From positions 1 to 12,952 of the forward strand of contig JBELML010000161.1 in the NCBI GenBank assembly GCA_042095835.1: a stretch of DNA of 12,952 bases. Direction: 5' to 3'. The notes under the pieces are model-generated. The model worked only from the letters and a program-made list of their open reading frames with translations. It did no database searches and was not told where the DNA came from. This document shows positions 1 through 8,045 of the stretch, piece by piece. A program made the position numbers and the translations under genes. The first letter of the stretch is position 1; the number at the start of each line of letters is the position of its first letter. The DNA comes from DATFKA01 sp042095835. Lineage in GTDB: Bacteria > Bacteroidota > Bacteroidia > Chitinophagales > Saprospiraceae.

Positions 1-1160
1 TGAGAGCAGGAAGTCCAAATCAGATGATTGATAGTTACGAGTTTCAATTCCTTACGGTGCGATTGAGAGTGAAACGCTGCTTAAGCTTGTCCTCCAATTG
101 CTTGTTTCAATTCCTTACGGTGCGATTGAGAGCAGTCAAATTGAATACTGATTGACCTTGTGTAAAATGTTTCAATTCCTTACGGTGCGATTGAGAGCTT
201 GCTAACAGATTACAAGAATCAAAAGCCAGATCAGTTTCAATTCCTTACGGTGCGATTGAGAGCTCGAAAGGACGATCTACACCCGCTTCTTAAGGTCGTT
301 TCAATTCCTTACGGTGCGATTGAGAGGCTGTGACCGCGTTCTTAACCCGAGACGTTGCATCGTTTCAATTCCTTACGGTGCGATTGAGAGCTAGAATCGG
401 TTGGAAGATTCAAAAACAACAGCTTGTTTCAATTCCTTACGGTGCGATTGAGAGGTTACGACACTTCAAGTACAGGAGGTTATAAAATAGTTTCAATTCC
501 TTACGGTGCGATTGAGAGAACGATATGCCGACCTGGACAAATAGAGCTTACGTGTTTCAATTCCTTACGGTGCGATTGAGAGCTGGCCCATCTTCCGAAA
601 ACTGCCTAATTTTATCGTTTCAATTCCTTACGGTGCGATTGAGAGCGTCGAAAGTTGGGGTGCTCAAATTAAGCTAGTCAAGTTTCAATTCCTTACGGTG
701 CGATTGAGAGGACCTGCATACCAGCGAGTTGCAGTTTTATAGTAAGTTTCAATTCCTTACGGTGCGATTGAGAGCTTCTTAAGAGGTAACGGCACTAACT
801 TTGTTAGCTCGTTTCAATTCCTTACGGTGCGATTGAGAGTTCTTGCGAACGATGTTCTAGGCGAAAGTATAGGGCGTTTCAATTCCTTACGGTGCGATTG
901 AGAGGTGAGTTAATGGCTGATCTAGGCGTTGATATTCAGTTTCAATTCCTTACGGTGCGATTGAGAGCATAGTAAGATCATCAAGCACATTTGCAACAAC
1001 GGAGTTTCAATTCCTTACGGTGCGATTGAGAGCTAATTTTGATGGATTAGGATCACTTGAGATCACGTTTCAATTCCTTACGGTGCGATTGAGAGCCTAA
1101 CTACTCGCCTAATAGAGCTAGAGGCCGACCAGTTTCAATTCCTTACGGTGCGATTGAGAG
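1..1160 (-). CRISPR. CRISPR array, leader-proximal 18 spacers; runs off the left edge
   Basis: Eighteen complete 29-bp repeats, identical throughout, start at 41, 104, 169, 234, 298, 362, 426, 490, 554, 617, 682, 746, 811, 876, 939, 1004, 1067 and 1132. The last 6 bases of another occupy 1-6. The plus-strand repeat begins GTTTCAATTCC and ends GCGATTGAGAG. Spacers are 34 bp (5), 35 bp (6) or 36 bp (7) and all differ. Read on the minus strand the repeat ends in ATTGAAAC, the usual 8-nt crRNA handle of type I-B and related systems, so the array is inferred to be transcribed leftward with its leader at 1161-1376. Lack of any degenerate repeat suggests the old end lies well beyond the left edge. 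The repeat carries a 5-bp inverted repeat (TCAAT / ATTGA), enough only for a weak stem. Confidence 0.99.
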
Positions 1161-1166
1161 TGCGAT

Positions 1167-1196
1167 CAAATATATGTATAAATTGCTGCAAATCAA
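1167..1196 (-). promoter_or_regulatory. Predicted pre-crRNA promoter
   Basis: On the minus strand TATATTTG (1174-1167) is an exact match to the Bacteroidota -7 element TAnnTTTG. A TTG (1196-1194) sits 19 bases upstream, within the 17-23 spacing described for this phylum. The -7 box ends six bases before the first repeat, so transcription should begin at or within a few bases of the repeat edge. This supports the leftward direction of the array independently of the repeat sequence. Confidence 0.65.
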
Positions 1197-1270
1197 GATT
1201 AATTTGATCTTTGTGACTTAGGTTTTTTATATTAAAAGGCGTCGATGTAGAATAAGGTAATCCATAGCAG

Positions 1271-1285
1271 TAGGTCGACGACCTA
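1271..1285. repeat. Perfect 15-bp palindrome in the CRISPR leader
   Basis: TAGGTCG (1271-1277) and CGACCTA (1279-1285) are exact reverse complements around a single A. The site lies about 110 bp upstream of the first repeat on the transcribed strand. It is not followed by a T-run, so it does not look like a terminator. A protein-binding site used in spacer acquisition or leader transcription is a possibility only. Confidence 0.6.
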
Positions 1286-1376
1286 ATAATGCCTTCAGAA
1301 TCAGAAAGTTTCCTAAATGTCAAAGAACTTTTGGCTGTCTCCTAACGAATTTATGCTAGATCGACGCTTGTCTGTC

Positions 1377-1646
1377 TTACAAAAACTGGTCAATATTTGC
1401 CTTCTCCAAACCAAGCACTTCTTTTTCCAGCCAGTGCGATTGCTGATTCTTAAAGATAATCAAACTATCCTCGTCTTGCACCATTATCTGTGCTGCCTCG
1501 TGTTTTAGCTCTCGAAGTTTGGCCGCAGTCATTTCTCCCTCAAATACTGAGTTTTGTATCCAATTTAAATGTCGTCGACAGAGTTTGAGCATTTTTCCAC
1601 AGCGCTTTGTTCCAACATCATACACCAAGATTATATACATAAGCAT
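1377..1646 (-). CDS. cas2: CRISPR-associated endoribonuclease-fold protein Cas2
   Basis: Cas2 (89 aa) forms the Cas1-Cas2 integrase that captures protospacers and inserts them at the leader end of the array. The first beta-strand YIILVYDVG carries the conserved aspartate (D10). The RNP-like middle (HLNWIQNSVFEGEMT) and the C-terminal GLEKANIDQFL tail are typical of type I Cas2 proteins. The frame is open for another 17 codons upstream, but that stretch lacks Cas2 character. ATG at 1646, or ATG at 1640 two residues later, fits the family length of about 90 residues. It is the last gene of the cas operon, 41 bp after cas1, and is followed by the leader. No Shine-Dalgarno sequence is visible; the start context is A-rich (TTCAAAAA). 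Confidence 0.96.
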   Translation of the reverse strand: MLMYIILVYDVGTKRCGKMLKLCRRHLNWIQNSVFEGEMTAAKLRELKHEAAQIMVQDEDSLIIFKNQQSHWLEKEVLGLEKANIDQFL

Positions 1647-1687
1647 TTTTTTGAATCTAAAAGAGTTTACATTTTTCCTAAACCCTA

Positions 1688-2698
1688 CTACCACCAAGCG
1701 TGAAACCCTTCATAATTAGGCTCCATCCCAAGCAGATGCTTTGCCAGTTTATAGCACTCTAATCTAATCAATCGACGATAGCTGACATGTTTCCCCAATT
1801 TGCGATGCTCAAAGGTTTGTTGCAAGCGCTCTTCCCATTTTTGTACCATTATTTTCCTTCCTTTATCGCCTAAAAAACAAGCTTGCTCTACAAAATCAAA
1901 ATGCTCGGGACGTAACTCCCTGCGATTACATAAACTGAATGTCAGTCGATCAACCAATAGTGGTTTGAAGACCTCAGCCATATCTAAAGCTAAACTATAT
2001 CGTCTTGCCCCAGGCTCGTGAAGGTAGCTCACTGTAGGGTTCAATTGTGAATTGTAAATGGCATCAAGACAAGCTGTATAACACATGGCATTACCAAAAC
2101 TAATCAAGGCATTGAGTTCGTTCTTAGGTGGACGTTTACGGCGACCTTCCCAAGCATAGCCTTCAATAATTTCTTCAAAGCTTGAATAGTAGACTTGGCG
2201 ACAGTTTCCTTCAATTCCCATCAGTTGCGGAATATTTTTGGTACTAGAGATAGCTTGTCGGAGCTGGCCGATTTGGTCGATCTGTACATTCAGTTGCTTT
2301 CCTCGGGTTTGATAATATTTGAGATTACGTAGCATATTGAAACTTGCCGCTTCTACTAGTGCTCGTGCGATCTTCAAACGGTGTTGCTTTTGGCGATAGG
2401 CATCGGTCTGAGCGATGAGCATCTGACCAGCCAATAAATATTCACGAGGTGAAAAAGAACCCGTATAGTGCTGGTAGTAGTCAAAAAAATGCACGGGTAT
2501 ACGCTGTTGACCTAGGAAGTTATAGAGCGCACTATTAGCATCAATACTACCAAAAATATAGAGCGCACTTACCCCAGATACAGGCAGATAGCGAGGTTTG
2601 GCGGTTATTTGTTCAGACTTCGCTTCGGATTGAAACATTAGTGTATTGTCCCGACGCGACATTCGACCGGGATTGAATAAGTAGTAAGCTTTTTTCAT
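1688..2698 (-). CDS. cas1: CRISPR-associated endonuclease/integrase Cas1
   Basis: Cas1 (336 aa) is the catalytic subunit of the spacer-acquisition complex with Cas2 and cuts and joins DNA at the leader-repeat junction. The N-terminal beta domain opens with MKKAYYLFNPGRMSRRDNTL. The helical C-terminal domain carries the metal-binding triad: E163 (GIEGN), H227 (YLHEPG) and E242 (LDMAEVFKPLLVDR). All are intact, so the enzyme should be active. The frame continues 46 codons upstream through the cas4 3' end; those residues do not resemble Cas1 and the family normally begins at this ATG. The start lies 10 bp after the cas4 stop, and cas2 follows after 41 bp. Length and motifs match type I-B Cas1. 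Confidence 0.98.
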   Translation of the reverse strand: MKKAYYLFNPGRMSRRDNTLMFQSEAKSEQITAKPRYLPVSGVSALYIFGSIDANSALYNFLGQQRIPVHFFDYYQHYTGSFSPREYLLAGQMLIAQTDAYRQKQHRLKIARALVEAASFNMLRNLKYYQTRGKQLNVQIDQIGQLRQAISSTKNIPQLMGIEGNCRQVYYSSFEEIIEGYAWEGRRKRPPKNELNALISFGNAMCYTACLDAIYNSQLNPTVSYLHEPGARRYSLALDMAEVFKPLLVDRLTFSLCNRRELRPEHFDFVEQACFLGDKGRKIMVQKWEERLQQTFEHRKLGKHVSYRRLIRLECYKLAKHLLGMEPNYEGFHAWW

Positions 2699-2708
2699 TG
2701 CGAATGCT

Positions 2709-3206
2709 TTAAATGTAACAAAATTCGTAGAAGGCGCACCGTTTGCAATACGACTTCTTGACGAGTGTGGGGCAATCGGGTTGTTTACTGATGCGCTCAA
2801 TCTCAGAGAGCCAAGCTTCAATGTCTTTGCGTACACTTGAAGTCAGATAAACTTCTCGCCGCTGGCGCTGTTGTGGATATTCGATTATGCCACGGACATC
2901 CGTAATTCCTCGCTTTTCCAAAAGCCACAGATAATATTGTACTTGAGCAATGTGAGCATACTCCAGTTTAGGGCTTTTTTTGACTTCTCTGATGATTCGA
3001 TTTGCTGGATCATAATGGTCAATCTTGGCGAGGTCTAAATCTAATTCTTTCCATTTTTTGGCGCGGCGGTTGTAGGTAGTTTGACCTAAAACAGTCCCAA
3101 TTTGTACATTGATATCTTGTTTCTCTAAGCTAATCTGCTTATTGTAAAGCCATAGCTTTCTCAAACATAAATGATAATAGTTGACATGACTAGCAGAAAT
3201 CCTCAT
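2709..3206 (-). CDS. cas4: CRISPR-associated Cas4, RecB-like exonuclease with Fe-S cluster, motif-I His missing
   Basis: Cas4 (165 aa) trims prespacers and selects PAM-bearing ends, working with Cas1-Cas2. Four cysteines in the usual Fe-S arrangement are present: C14 (YYHLCLRKLW) and C154, C157, C163 (CKRCAFYEFC). RecB-nuclease motifs follow: D63 (KIDHYD), E74-x-K76 (REVKKS) and QVQYY at 88-92. The motif-I segment, normally Gly-x-x-x-His, reads IGTVLGQTTY. The histidine position (residue 41, codon 3084-3086) is GGT glycine, removing a usual metal ligand. The rest of the protein is complete, so nuclease loss with retained structural or Cas1-binding function is possible. The start overlaps the cas3 stop as ATGA, implying translational coupling. 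Confidence 0.95.
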   Translation of the reverse strand: MRISASHVNYYHLCLRKLWLYNKQISLEKQDINVQIGTVLGQTTYNRRAKKWKELDLDLAKIDHYDPANRIIREVKKSPKLEYAHIAQVQYYLWLLEKRGITDVRGIIEYPQQRQRREVYLTSSVRKDIEAWLSEIERISKQPDCPTLVKKSYCKRCAFYEFCYI

Positions 3207-5587
3207 AAGATTTGGTTTCCTGTAGTCCTCTCCAGATTGTCAACATATAAAAAGGAAAGGCCAAATTTTGGATGATAATCTCTGGTGTAATAGCAGTTGA
3301 TAATATGTTCTCCCTTTAGAATCTTGATCTCTCCTATGCCAATTTTTCTGGTTTCTTGTAATCGACGCAACTCCTTATCAATGAGATATTTTGGGCAATT
3401 TACCCCATAATTTAAAATATGCTCTTGGTAACTATTAAAGGTGGCGAAATGAGACTTATATTTAGTCAAGACCAATACCTGTGGAGGCATATGTCTACTT
3501 GACCAATGACCTGCTATGCCTTCATCTTCATCTTGAGAAATATCAGGAACAATCAACCAATTATTACGAATCAAGTCATAATATTTTTTCTGATTAACTG
3601 CATCCTTTCCTTTAACCTCTAAAACGGTATCATAGAGTTGATTTACATATACCTCAAAGTCTTTTTCAGAAATAGATGTTTGGTGGAAGAATTGTTTTTT
3701 TAATTGCTCTCGAGTCAGTTTAGTCACTTCCAGTTCTTCCCATTTCATTTTAGAACGATTAAAAGTGCCATAAGGAGCTGGATATATTGTGCCTTCTTTT
3801 TGAGGCTGAATGATATAGCAGGTTCCCTCTTGAGCGTCCTCTAAATCAAAACGTACCAATCTACCAACTCTCTGAGCTAAACGATCCCAAGGGCAATGTT
3901 CACTCAGCATAATGGAGCTACTAATATTAACACTCATTTCTCCAATTTGAGTCATGATTGCAATCCCCTCAACAGGGCTTTTAGCATTACCTTCCCAAGC
4001 TTTCTTTCCAAGATGTTGGATTAGTTGCTGCTCTATATCTTTTTTATCTGACTCTGTAAATCGACTATGGTAAAGTAAGATTGGTAATTGTTGATTTTCA
4101 ACAGGATTTTTAATAAGCTTATGCAAAACAAAGTAGTAATTCAATGCTGCTTTGATGGTGTTGGCATATATAATGCCTTGCCGAAGACGAATCATCTGTT
4201 TTAAAACATTCAAACCATCCTCTTCGTGTTCTACCCATTTGAGATATTTTTTATTCTTTGCAGTTTTAAATGGAGGGCTGGTGATAGGATTAGAAACATT
4301 GTAAAAAATTCGTGCTGAATCTGGAATTGTGGCACTCATTATCAATACAGGCACCTTCAAAGTGCGTAATGAGCGAAGTAGTACTACCAAATTAGCCTGC
4401 ACAAAAGGATCGTAAAAGTCAGCTTCATCAAAAACAACTGCACTATTAGCTAAAAAAAAGAAGGTACTATGGTGTTGCTCTTTAGTACCAGTAAGCGCAA
4501 TTAGCAGATGATCAATTGTACAAACGCATACTGGAGTAGCTAAAAATTTCGCCATCCTATGCGCCTCTAAAGCATCTTTTTTATCACTCCTATCTTTCAG
4601 GTCGCCATAGCGGTTATACCAAGCACTTGAATGATACAGCCCTGTTTTATCAATTTCTTCTGCTACATTGATGGCTAAAGCATTAGATGTAAACCGAGTA
4701 GGCATCGCAATAACCAAACGATCAGCCTTTCGATTTTTGATTTGCTCGTTCGCCCATAGTAAGGAAGCATAGGTTTTTCCACTGCCAGTAGGCGCTCTCA
4801 GGATAGAAATTGGCTGGTCAGCTAATTCGATCGCAGCTTGTTGGACTGGGCGCAGTACCCAATCTTTCTCTTGTAACATGAAAGGCTGGAAGGCATAAAC
4901 AGCCTCTGGTCCTTCGCCTTCTAGACGGCTTGCTCGCGTATCGGCAAGTTGTAATAAAGCTCTGACGGCAGCAAACTTATAGCGATTTAGCAATATATGG
5001 TCTAATTCTCCAGTTGAAGATTCCGCATGAGACAATCGATTGAAGGATTTCCAATATTTGTAAAAGGGCCCCTCCAGTTTTAATTCATCTATCTTTCCGT
5101 CCTCTCGCCACCGGGTATCTCCAAATCTATGGTTAAGCTTTCCATGATGAGCTGCTATAGCAACTTTTACAACTTCATTCACCTCTACTCCTCTATTTTC
5201 AATGCCCAAAAGAGAAGCAAATTCGTGCCTGAGTTTTGCTTTCATTAGATGAACTCCAGGCCTGTTCTTCTGTTTGAGGGTGTCTTCAACGTATGCTCTA
5301 TAATGGGTAGCATTAGGCTTATCTATAGGCAGTTCTTTTTGAATTCTCCATCGATTATACGCTTGAAAATCAAGCTGACACGCCTTTTGCCACCTTTGAT
5401 GTTTCTTACCAAAATCATGGAACTCAGCGGCTTGTAGTACGAGCTCCTTAAGATTCAACTGAACCATCTGAAGGTATTTTTCTTCTAGAAAATTACCTTT
5501 GGGGAGAATCATTTGCACTTGATCTACCACATGTTGAGTGTGATTGCGCAATGTAATACCTGAGGGTTTTCCTAATATTTTTTTCAT
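3203..5587 (-). CDS. cas3: CRISPR-associated helicase-nuclease Cas3 with N-terminal HD domain
   Basis: Cas3 (794 aa) is recruited by Cascade to the displaced strand, which it nicks and degrades. The HD nuclease domain (about 1-225) shows H19, the H57-D58 pair (EFHDFGKKHQRW), H121, H147-H148 (AAHHGK) and D216 (LADTRAS). The superfamily 2 helicase follows: Walker A APTGSGKT (265-272), TRFTSNA near 297-303, the DEAD box 387-390 (VVFDEADFYDP), SAT 418-420, and motif VI QRVGRLVR at 572-579. The last 200 residues form the C-terminal domain. All catalytic residues appear intact and the length is usual for fused HD-helicase Cas3. It starts inside the cas7 stop and ends inside the cas4 start, both as ATGA, so the three genes are translationally coupled. 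Confidence 0.98.
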   Translation of the reverse strand: MKKILGKPSGITLRNHTQHVVDQVQMILPKGNFLEEKYLQMVQLNLKELVLQAAEFHDFGKKHQRWQKACQLDFQAYNRWRIQKELPIDKPNATHYRAYVEDTLKQKNRPGVHLMKAKLRHEFASLLGIENRGVEVNEVVKVAIAAHHGKLNHRFGDTRWREDGKIDELKLEGPFYKYWKSFNRLSHAESSTGELDHILLNRYKFAAVRALLQLADTRASRLEGEGPEAVYAFQPFMLQEKDWVLRPVQQAAIELADQPISILRAPTGSGKTYASLLWANEQIKNRKADRLVIAMPTRFTSNALAINVAEEIDKTGLYHSSAWYNRYGDLKDRSDKKDALEAHRMAKFLATPVCVCTIDHLLIALTGTKEQHHSTFFFLANSAVVFDEADFYDPFVQANLVVLLRSLRTLKVPVLIMSATIPDSARIFYNVSNPITSPPFKTAKNKKYLKWVEHEEDGLNVLKQMIRLRQGIIYANTIKAALNYYFVLHKLIKNPVENQQLPILLYHSRFTESDKKDIEQQLIQHLGKKAWEGNAKSPVEGIAIMTQIGEMSVNISSSIMLSEHCPWDRLAQRVGRLVRFDLEDAQEGTCYIIQPQKEGTIYPAPYGTFNRSKMKWEELEVTKLTREQLKKQFFHQTSISEKDFEVYVNQLYDTVLEVKGKDAVNQKKYYDLIRNNWLIVPDISQDEDEGIAGHWSSRHMPPQVLVLTKYKSHFATFNSYQEHILNYGVNCPKYLIDKELRRLQETRKIGIGEIKILKGEHIINCYYTRDYHPKFGLSFLYVDNLERTTGNQIL

Positions 5588-6489
5588 TGACCGGGCCTGA
5601 ATAGATGATGATTATCAAGTGCTTGCTGTGCTTTTTTATATGCTTGTGCAACAGAGTAAATTCCGTTCTCTACGTCTGGTTCTACCGTATCATCACCGAT
5701 AAATAAGAAGGCTCCTCTATCTTTTAACTCTTGAATAATATTCATTTTTTCAACCTCTAAGGTATCCTCCTTAAAATATCGAATTGCCTTTCTGCTCATT
5801 TTTGTATCAAGTACAATTATTACCCTCCTAGGCTCGCCAGAAACTGCATTTCTCGCTTGATTGGCATAGTCTGTCATGGAGGCAGTTCCCTCTAAGAAAA
5901 GGTTAATTCTTCTGCGATGTTCATCATTATCTATGTTATGTTTATATTCTGTTTGTACATGATACTCCTTTTCATAAGTATAGTTTTTTGTACAACCAAC
6001 CGATCCTACATCAAGGTGAAAATTCATAATCATTTCATCCTCCATACTGAATTCATTTGTTGTAAAAGCTTGCTTTTTGTTAGCAGTTTCATCAGCATCC
6101 ATTTTAAGACGAATCAACAAATCGCGCCCCACATTACTACTCCGCATAGCTACAGCAGGTGTAGCTGTAAGTGGCGCAGTCCTTCTACCTGAGTGGCTCC
6201 CTTTATTAGTATCTAAATAACCCCCTAAATCACTTCTAATATCTTTAGTTATATCTGTTGAAGGAGCATCTCCATTGGATACATAGGTAGTACCTCTATT
6301 TTCATCATACTCATTGAGACGGTTGATCGCACTAAATAAAACGTGTCGTTGCATCTGACCAGAGATATATACCTTTCCGTCTGGTCTTCTTTTTATTGAA
6401 GAAGCGTTGCCTAGAAGTTTCTCTCCTCGGTTGGCCGCATGGTCACTCATCGGTGCTACCATACTGACCAGGATAGACTTAATTATCAT
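5584..6489 (-). CDS. cas7: Cascade backbone protein Cas7 (Cst2/DevR-like)
   Basis: Cas7 (301 aa) polymerises along the crRNA spacer to form the Cascade backbone. The N-terminus (SILVSMVAPMSDHAANRGEK) begins the RRM-like fold. It is followed by the DevR-family signature RRPDGKVYISGQMQRHVLFSAINRL (split: RRPDGKVYISGQ, then MQRHVLFSAINRL, about 34-58). RVIIVLDTKMSRKAIRYFKE (220s onward) and the FLFIGDD segment belong to the C-terminal half of the fold. The protein lies 35 bp downstream of cas8 and overlaps cas3 by ATGA. Family resemblance is to the Cas7/Cst2/DevR group, including the Csp1-type proteins of Bacteroidota; which subfamily cannot be settled by eye. A separate start signal in the short gap is not evident. 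Confidence 0.93.
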   Translation of the reverse strand: MIIKSILVSMVAPMSDHAANRGEKLLGNASSIKRRPDGKVYISGQMQRHVLFSAINRLNEYDENRGTTYVSNGDAPSTDITKDIRSDLGGYLDTNKGSHSGRRTAPLTATPAVAMRSSNVGRDLLIRLKMDADETANKKQAFTTNEFSMEDEMIMNFHLDVGSVGCTKNYTYEKEYHVQTEYKHNIDNDEHRRRINLFLEGTASMTDYANQARNAVSGEPRRVIIVLDTKMSRKAIRYFKEDTLEVEKMNIIQELKDRGAFLFIGDDTVEPDVENGIYSVAQAYKKAQQALDNHHLFRPGQ

Positions 6490-6524
6490 AATCTGATATT
6501 TTTGTTGAGTTAAAATTTTATAAA

Positions 6525-8045
6525 TTATTCGCCATCATCAAGAAATGGATCCTCTTCTGTTGATGCTTTCTGAGTGGTTCTTAGACGCATGAATGCTCGA
6601 ATAAGGTCTTTGGCTTCATCCCGGTGTATATTGTTGCTTACTACTTCCAAAAGGAAAGGTTTTGCCTCGGCATCAATATCTCGCATAGAAAATCGCCCAA
6701 TTTGAGTATTGAGTCGAGCTATGAGCTCTGTCCCTGTTTTTGCACTTCCAATAATACTTTCTAATTGGAGCAGGATGCGGTGTTTGTAATCATTTAGCGT
6801 CATTTGGGTCATGCCTCTTTTTTGGTCACTATTGTATTCCTCTTTGGCAGCTATGTAAGCCGCTAAATTTAGATTTCTCCCATAGGCGACCACAGCATGG
6901 AGGATAGCCTCATTTAACTTGGAGTTTTGCATAGTAAAGTATAGTTTGAAAAGGTTGAAAAATTCAATTGGATAGATGGCGTAGAAGGCCAAAAAATCTT
7001 GCCAGCTTGCTGGGTTAAAAAAGCGTAAAAAGCGTTTAAATGCTTCTTGAAATAGATTCCATTTTGGACTGCTAAATTTCTTTTGATTGTCTACACCAAT
7101 AAGCTCTACTCTTGAAAGTTGTTTTACAATTTGATGCAAATCAGCACTTAAGGCGAGTTCTACTAGATGGTGTCCGACTGACTCCTGTTTAATCGCATCG
7201 TATGAAATAATATACACAGGTTGTTTTACCAAAGAATTCAGAACAGCACTTCCTTGCGCATAAAAATTTTGATGTTCATGAATCCATTTACCAAGAGCTG
7301 CTAAAACTGTGACCGCACCTATTTCTGTATGACGAAATCGATTTGGATAATTTCCTTGAAATATTGGTGGTCTTGGAAATTTCTTTTTGGTACTAGACTC
7401 AGCTAAATAGGCAGAAGCGCCAGACTCTCTGAGTACGATATACTTAAAAAGCTGTATGAATTCCACCATAGGATATTGACCCGTTAGCTTATCAAAAAGG
7501 GGGAGATCAGGTATTAAACCTGTATTGGCTAGTTTCCCTGGAGCTACCTCAGTGTAAGCAGCAGGTTTAAGATGGCTTATTGTGGTAATACATGTGAAGG
7601 CAGCCTCTAATATATCAATTTTAGGATTTGTCATCGTTTTTTTACCTGCATTACGCTTGGAAATCATGGGAGCAAATGATCGTTTTAATTCAACCGTTTT
7701 TTCTACAAATCCACCATTCAATAATTTGATGAGCTTCTCTGTTTCTTTTATCAAGTCTCCAATATTTTGGCTAGTCAAAACATGAGGTCCAGTGAAGTAA
7801 CCATCTGGGGCTTTACCTCGGTTTTTTAAATCTTCTCTCGCCAAGTAGAAATAATGGATAGTATTATTTAAAGTGTTTTCTCTAGGTCCAAGAACTAGCG
7901 TATATAAACCTTGTTGTAAAGTTTTATTGGCTAATTCCCACAGTGCCTCCTTTTGATGAATTTTAGTTTTAAACTCTGGAAATTCAACTAGACCATTGGC
8001 CATGCCAAATCTTACGACAGGATGCATATTATTGATTGCTATCAT
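6525..8045 (-). CDS. cas8: Probable Cascade large subunit Cas8 (Cas8b/Csp2-like)
   Basis: The protein (506 aa) is assigned as the large subunit mainly from its place between cas5 and cas7, its size and the lack of any other candidate. In type I systems this subunit recognises the PAM and recruits Cas3. It is largely helical, with one cysteine only, so it lacks the paired CxxC zinc motifs of Cst1-type Cas8b1. The C-terminal third (residues about 372-506) is predicted helical and resembles the position of a Cas11-like small-subunit domain. The frame extends nine codons upstream to a TTG, but ATG at 8045 overlaps the cas5 stop as ATGA, matching other junctions in this operon. The acidic tail is EEDPFLDDGE. 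Subfamily assignment is uncertain. Confidence 0.8.
   Translation of the reverse strand: MIAINNMHPVVRFGMANGLVEFPEFKTKIHQKEALWELANKTLQQGLYTLVLGPRENTLNNTIHYFYLAREDLKNRGKAPDGYFTGPHVLTSQNIGDLIKETEKLIKLLNGGFVEKTVELKRSFAPMISKRNAGKKTMTNPKIDILEAAFTCITTISHLKPAAYTEVAPGKLANTGLIPDLPLFDKLTGQYPMVEFIQLFKYIVLRESGASAYLAESSTKKKFPRPPIFQGNYPNRFRHTEIGAVTVLAALGKWIHEHQNFYAQGSAVLNSLVKQPVYIISYDAIKQESVGHHLVELALSADLHQIVKQLSRVELIGVDNQKKFSSPKWNLFQEAFKRFLRFFNPASWQDFLAFYAIYPIEFFNLFKLYFTMQNSKLNEAILHAVVAYGRNLNLAAYIAAKEEYNSDQKRGMTQMTLNDYKHRILLQLESIIGSAKTGTELIARLNTQIGRFSMRDIDAEAKPFLLEVVSNNIHRDEAKDLIRAFMRLRTTQKASTEEDPFLDDGE

Larger units (their letters stand above)
1161..1376 (-). promoter_or_regulatory. CRISPR leader between cas2 and the array
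   Basis: This non-coding stretch lies between the cas2 stop and the first repeat. It is the side predicted as leader from the repeat orientation. It contains a consensus-type promoter beside the array (1167-1196), a perfect palindrome (1271-1285), and a widely spaced inverted pair GCGTCGAT (1239-1246) / ATCGACGC (1360-1367). New spacers would be inserted at its border with the repeat at 1160. The bases directly after that repeat (TGCGAT, 1161-1166) repeat a hexamer found inside the CRISPR repeat itself. The minus-strand open frame across this region runs into the array and looks like chance. Confidence 0.8.

Noticed and set aside
263..810. Shared 9-mers between spacers, such as CTTCTTAAG in the spacers at 263-297 and 775-810.
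   Set aside because: Matches this short are not convincing among 18 spacers, and flanking bases differ.
7..1131. Self-targeting spacers against genes in this window.
   Set aside because: No spacer was seen to match any gene here by eye; protospacer searches elsewhere cannot be done.
1135..1323. A 62-codon minus-strand open frame across the leader and the first repeat.
   Set aside because: It reads into the CRISPR repeat, has no family resemblance, and occupies the expected leader.
1436..1443. TGCGATTG within cas2, matching part of the CRISPR repeat.
   Set aside because: An eight-to-nine-base match is expected by chance and there is no extended homology.
1647..1697. A 17-residue extension of Cas2 overlapping the cas1 stop.
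   Set aside because: Cas2 starts with its first beta-strand (MYIILVYD); the extension would make it longer than the family.
2699..2836. A 46-residue N-terminal extension of Cas1 in the same open frame.
   Set aside because: It lies inside the cas4 coding end and does not resemble Cas1, which typically begins at the chosen ATG.
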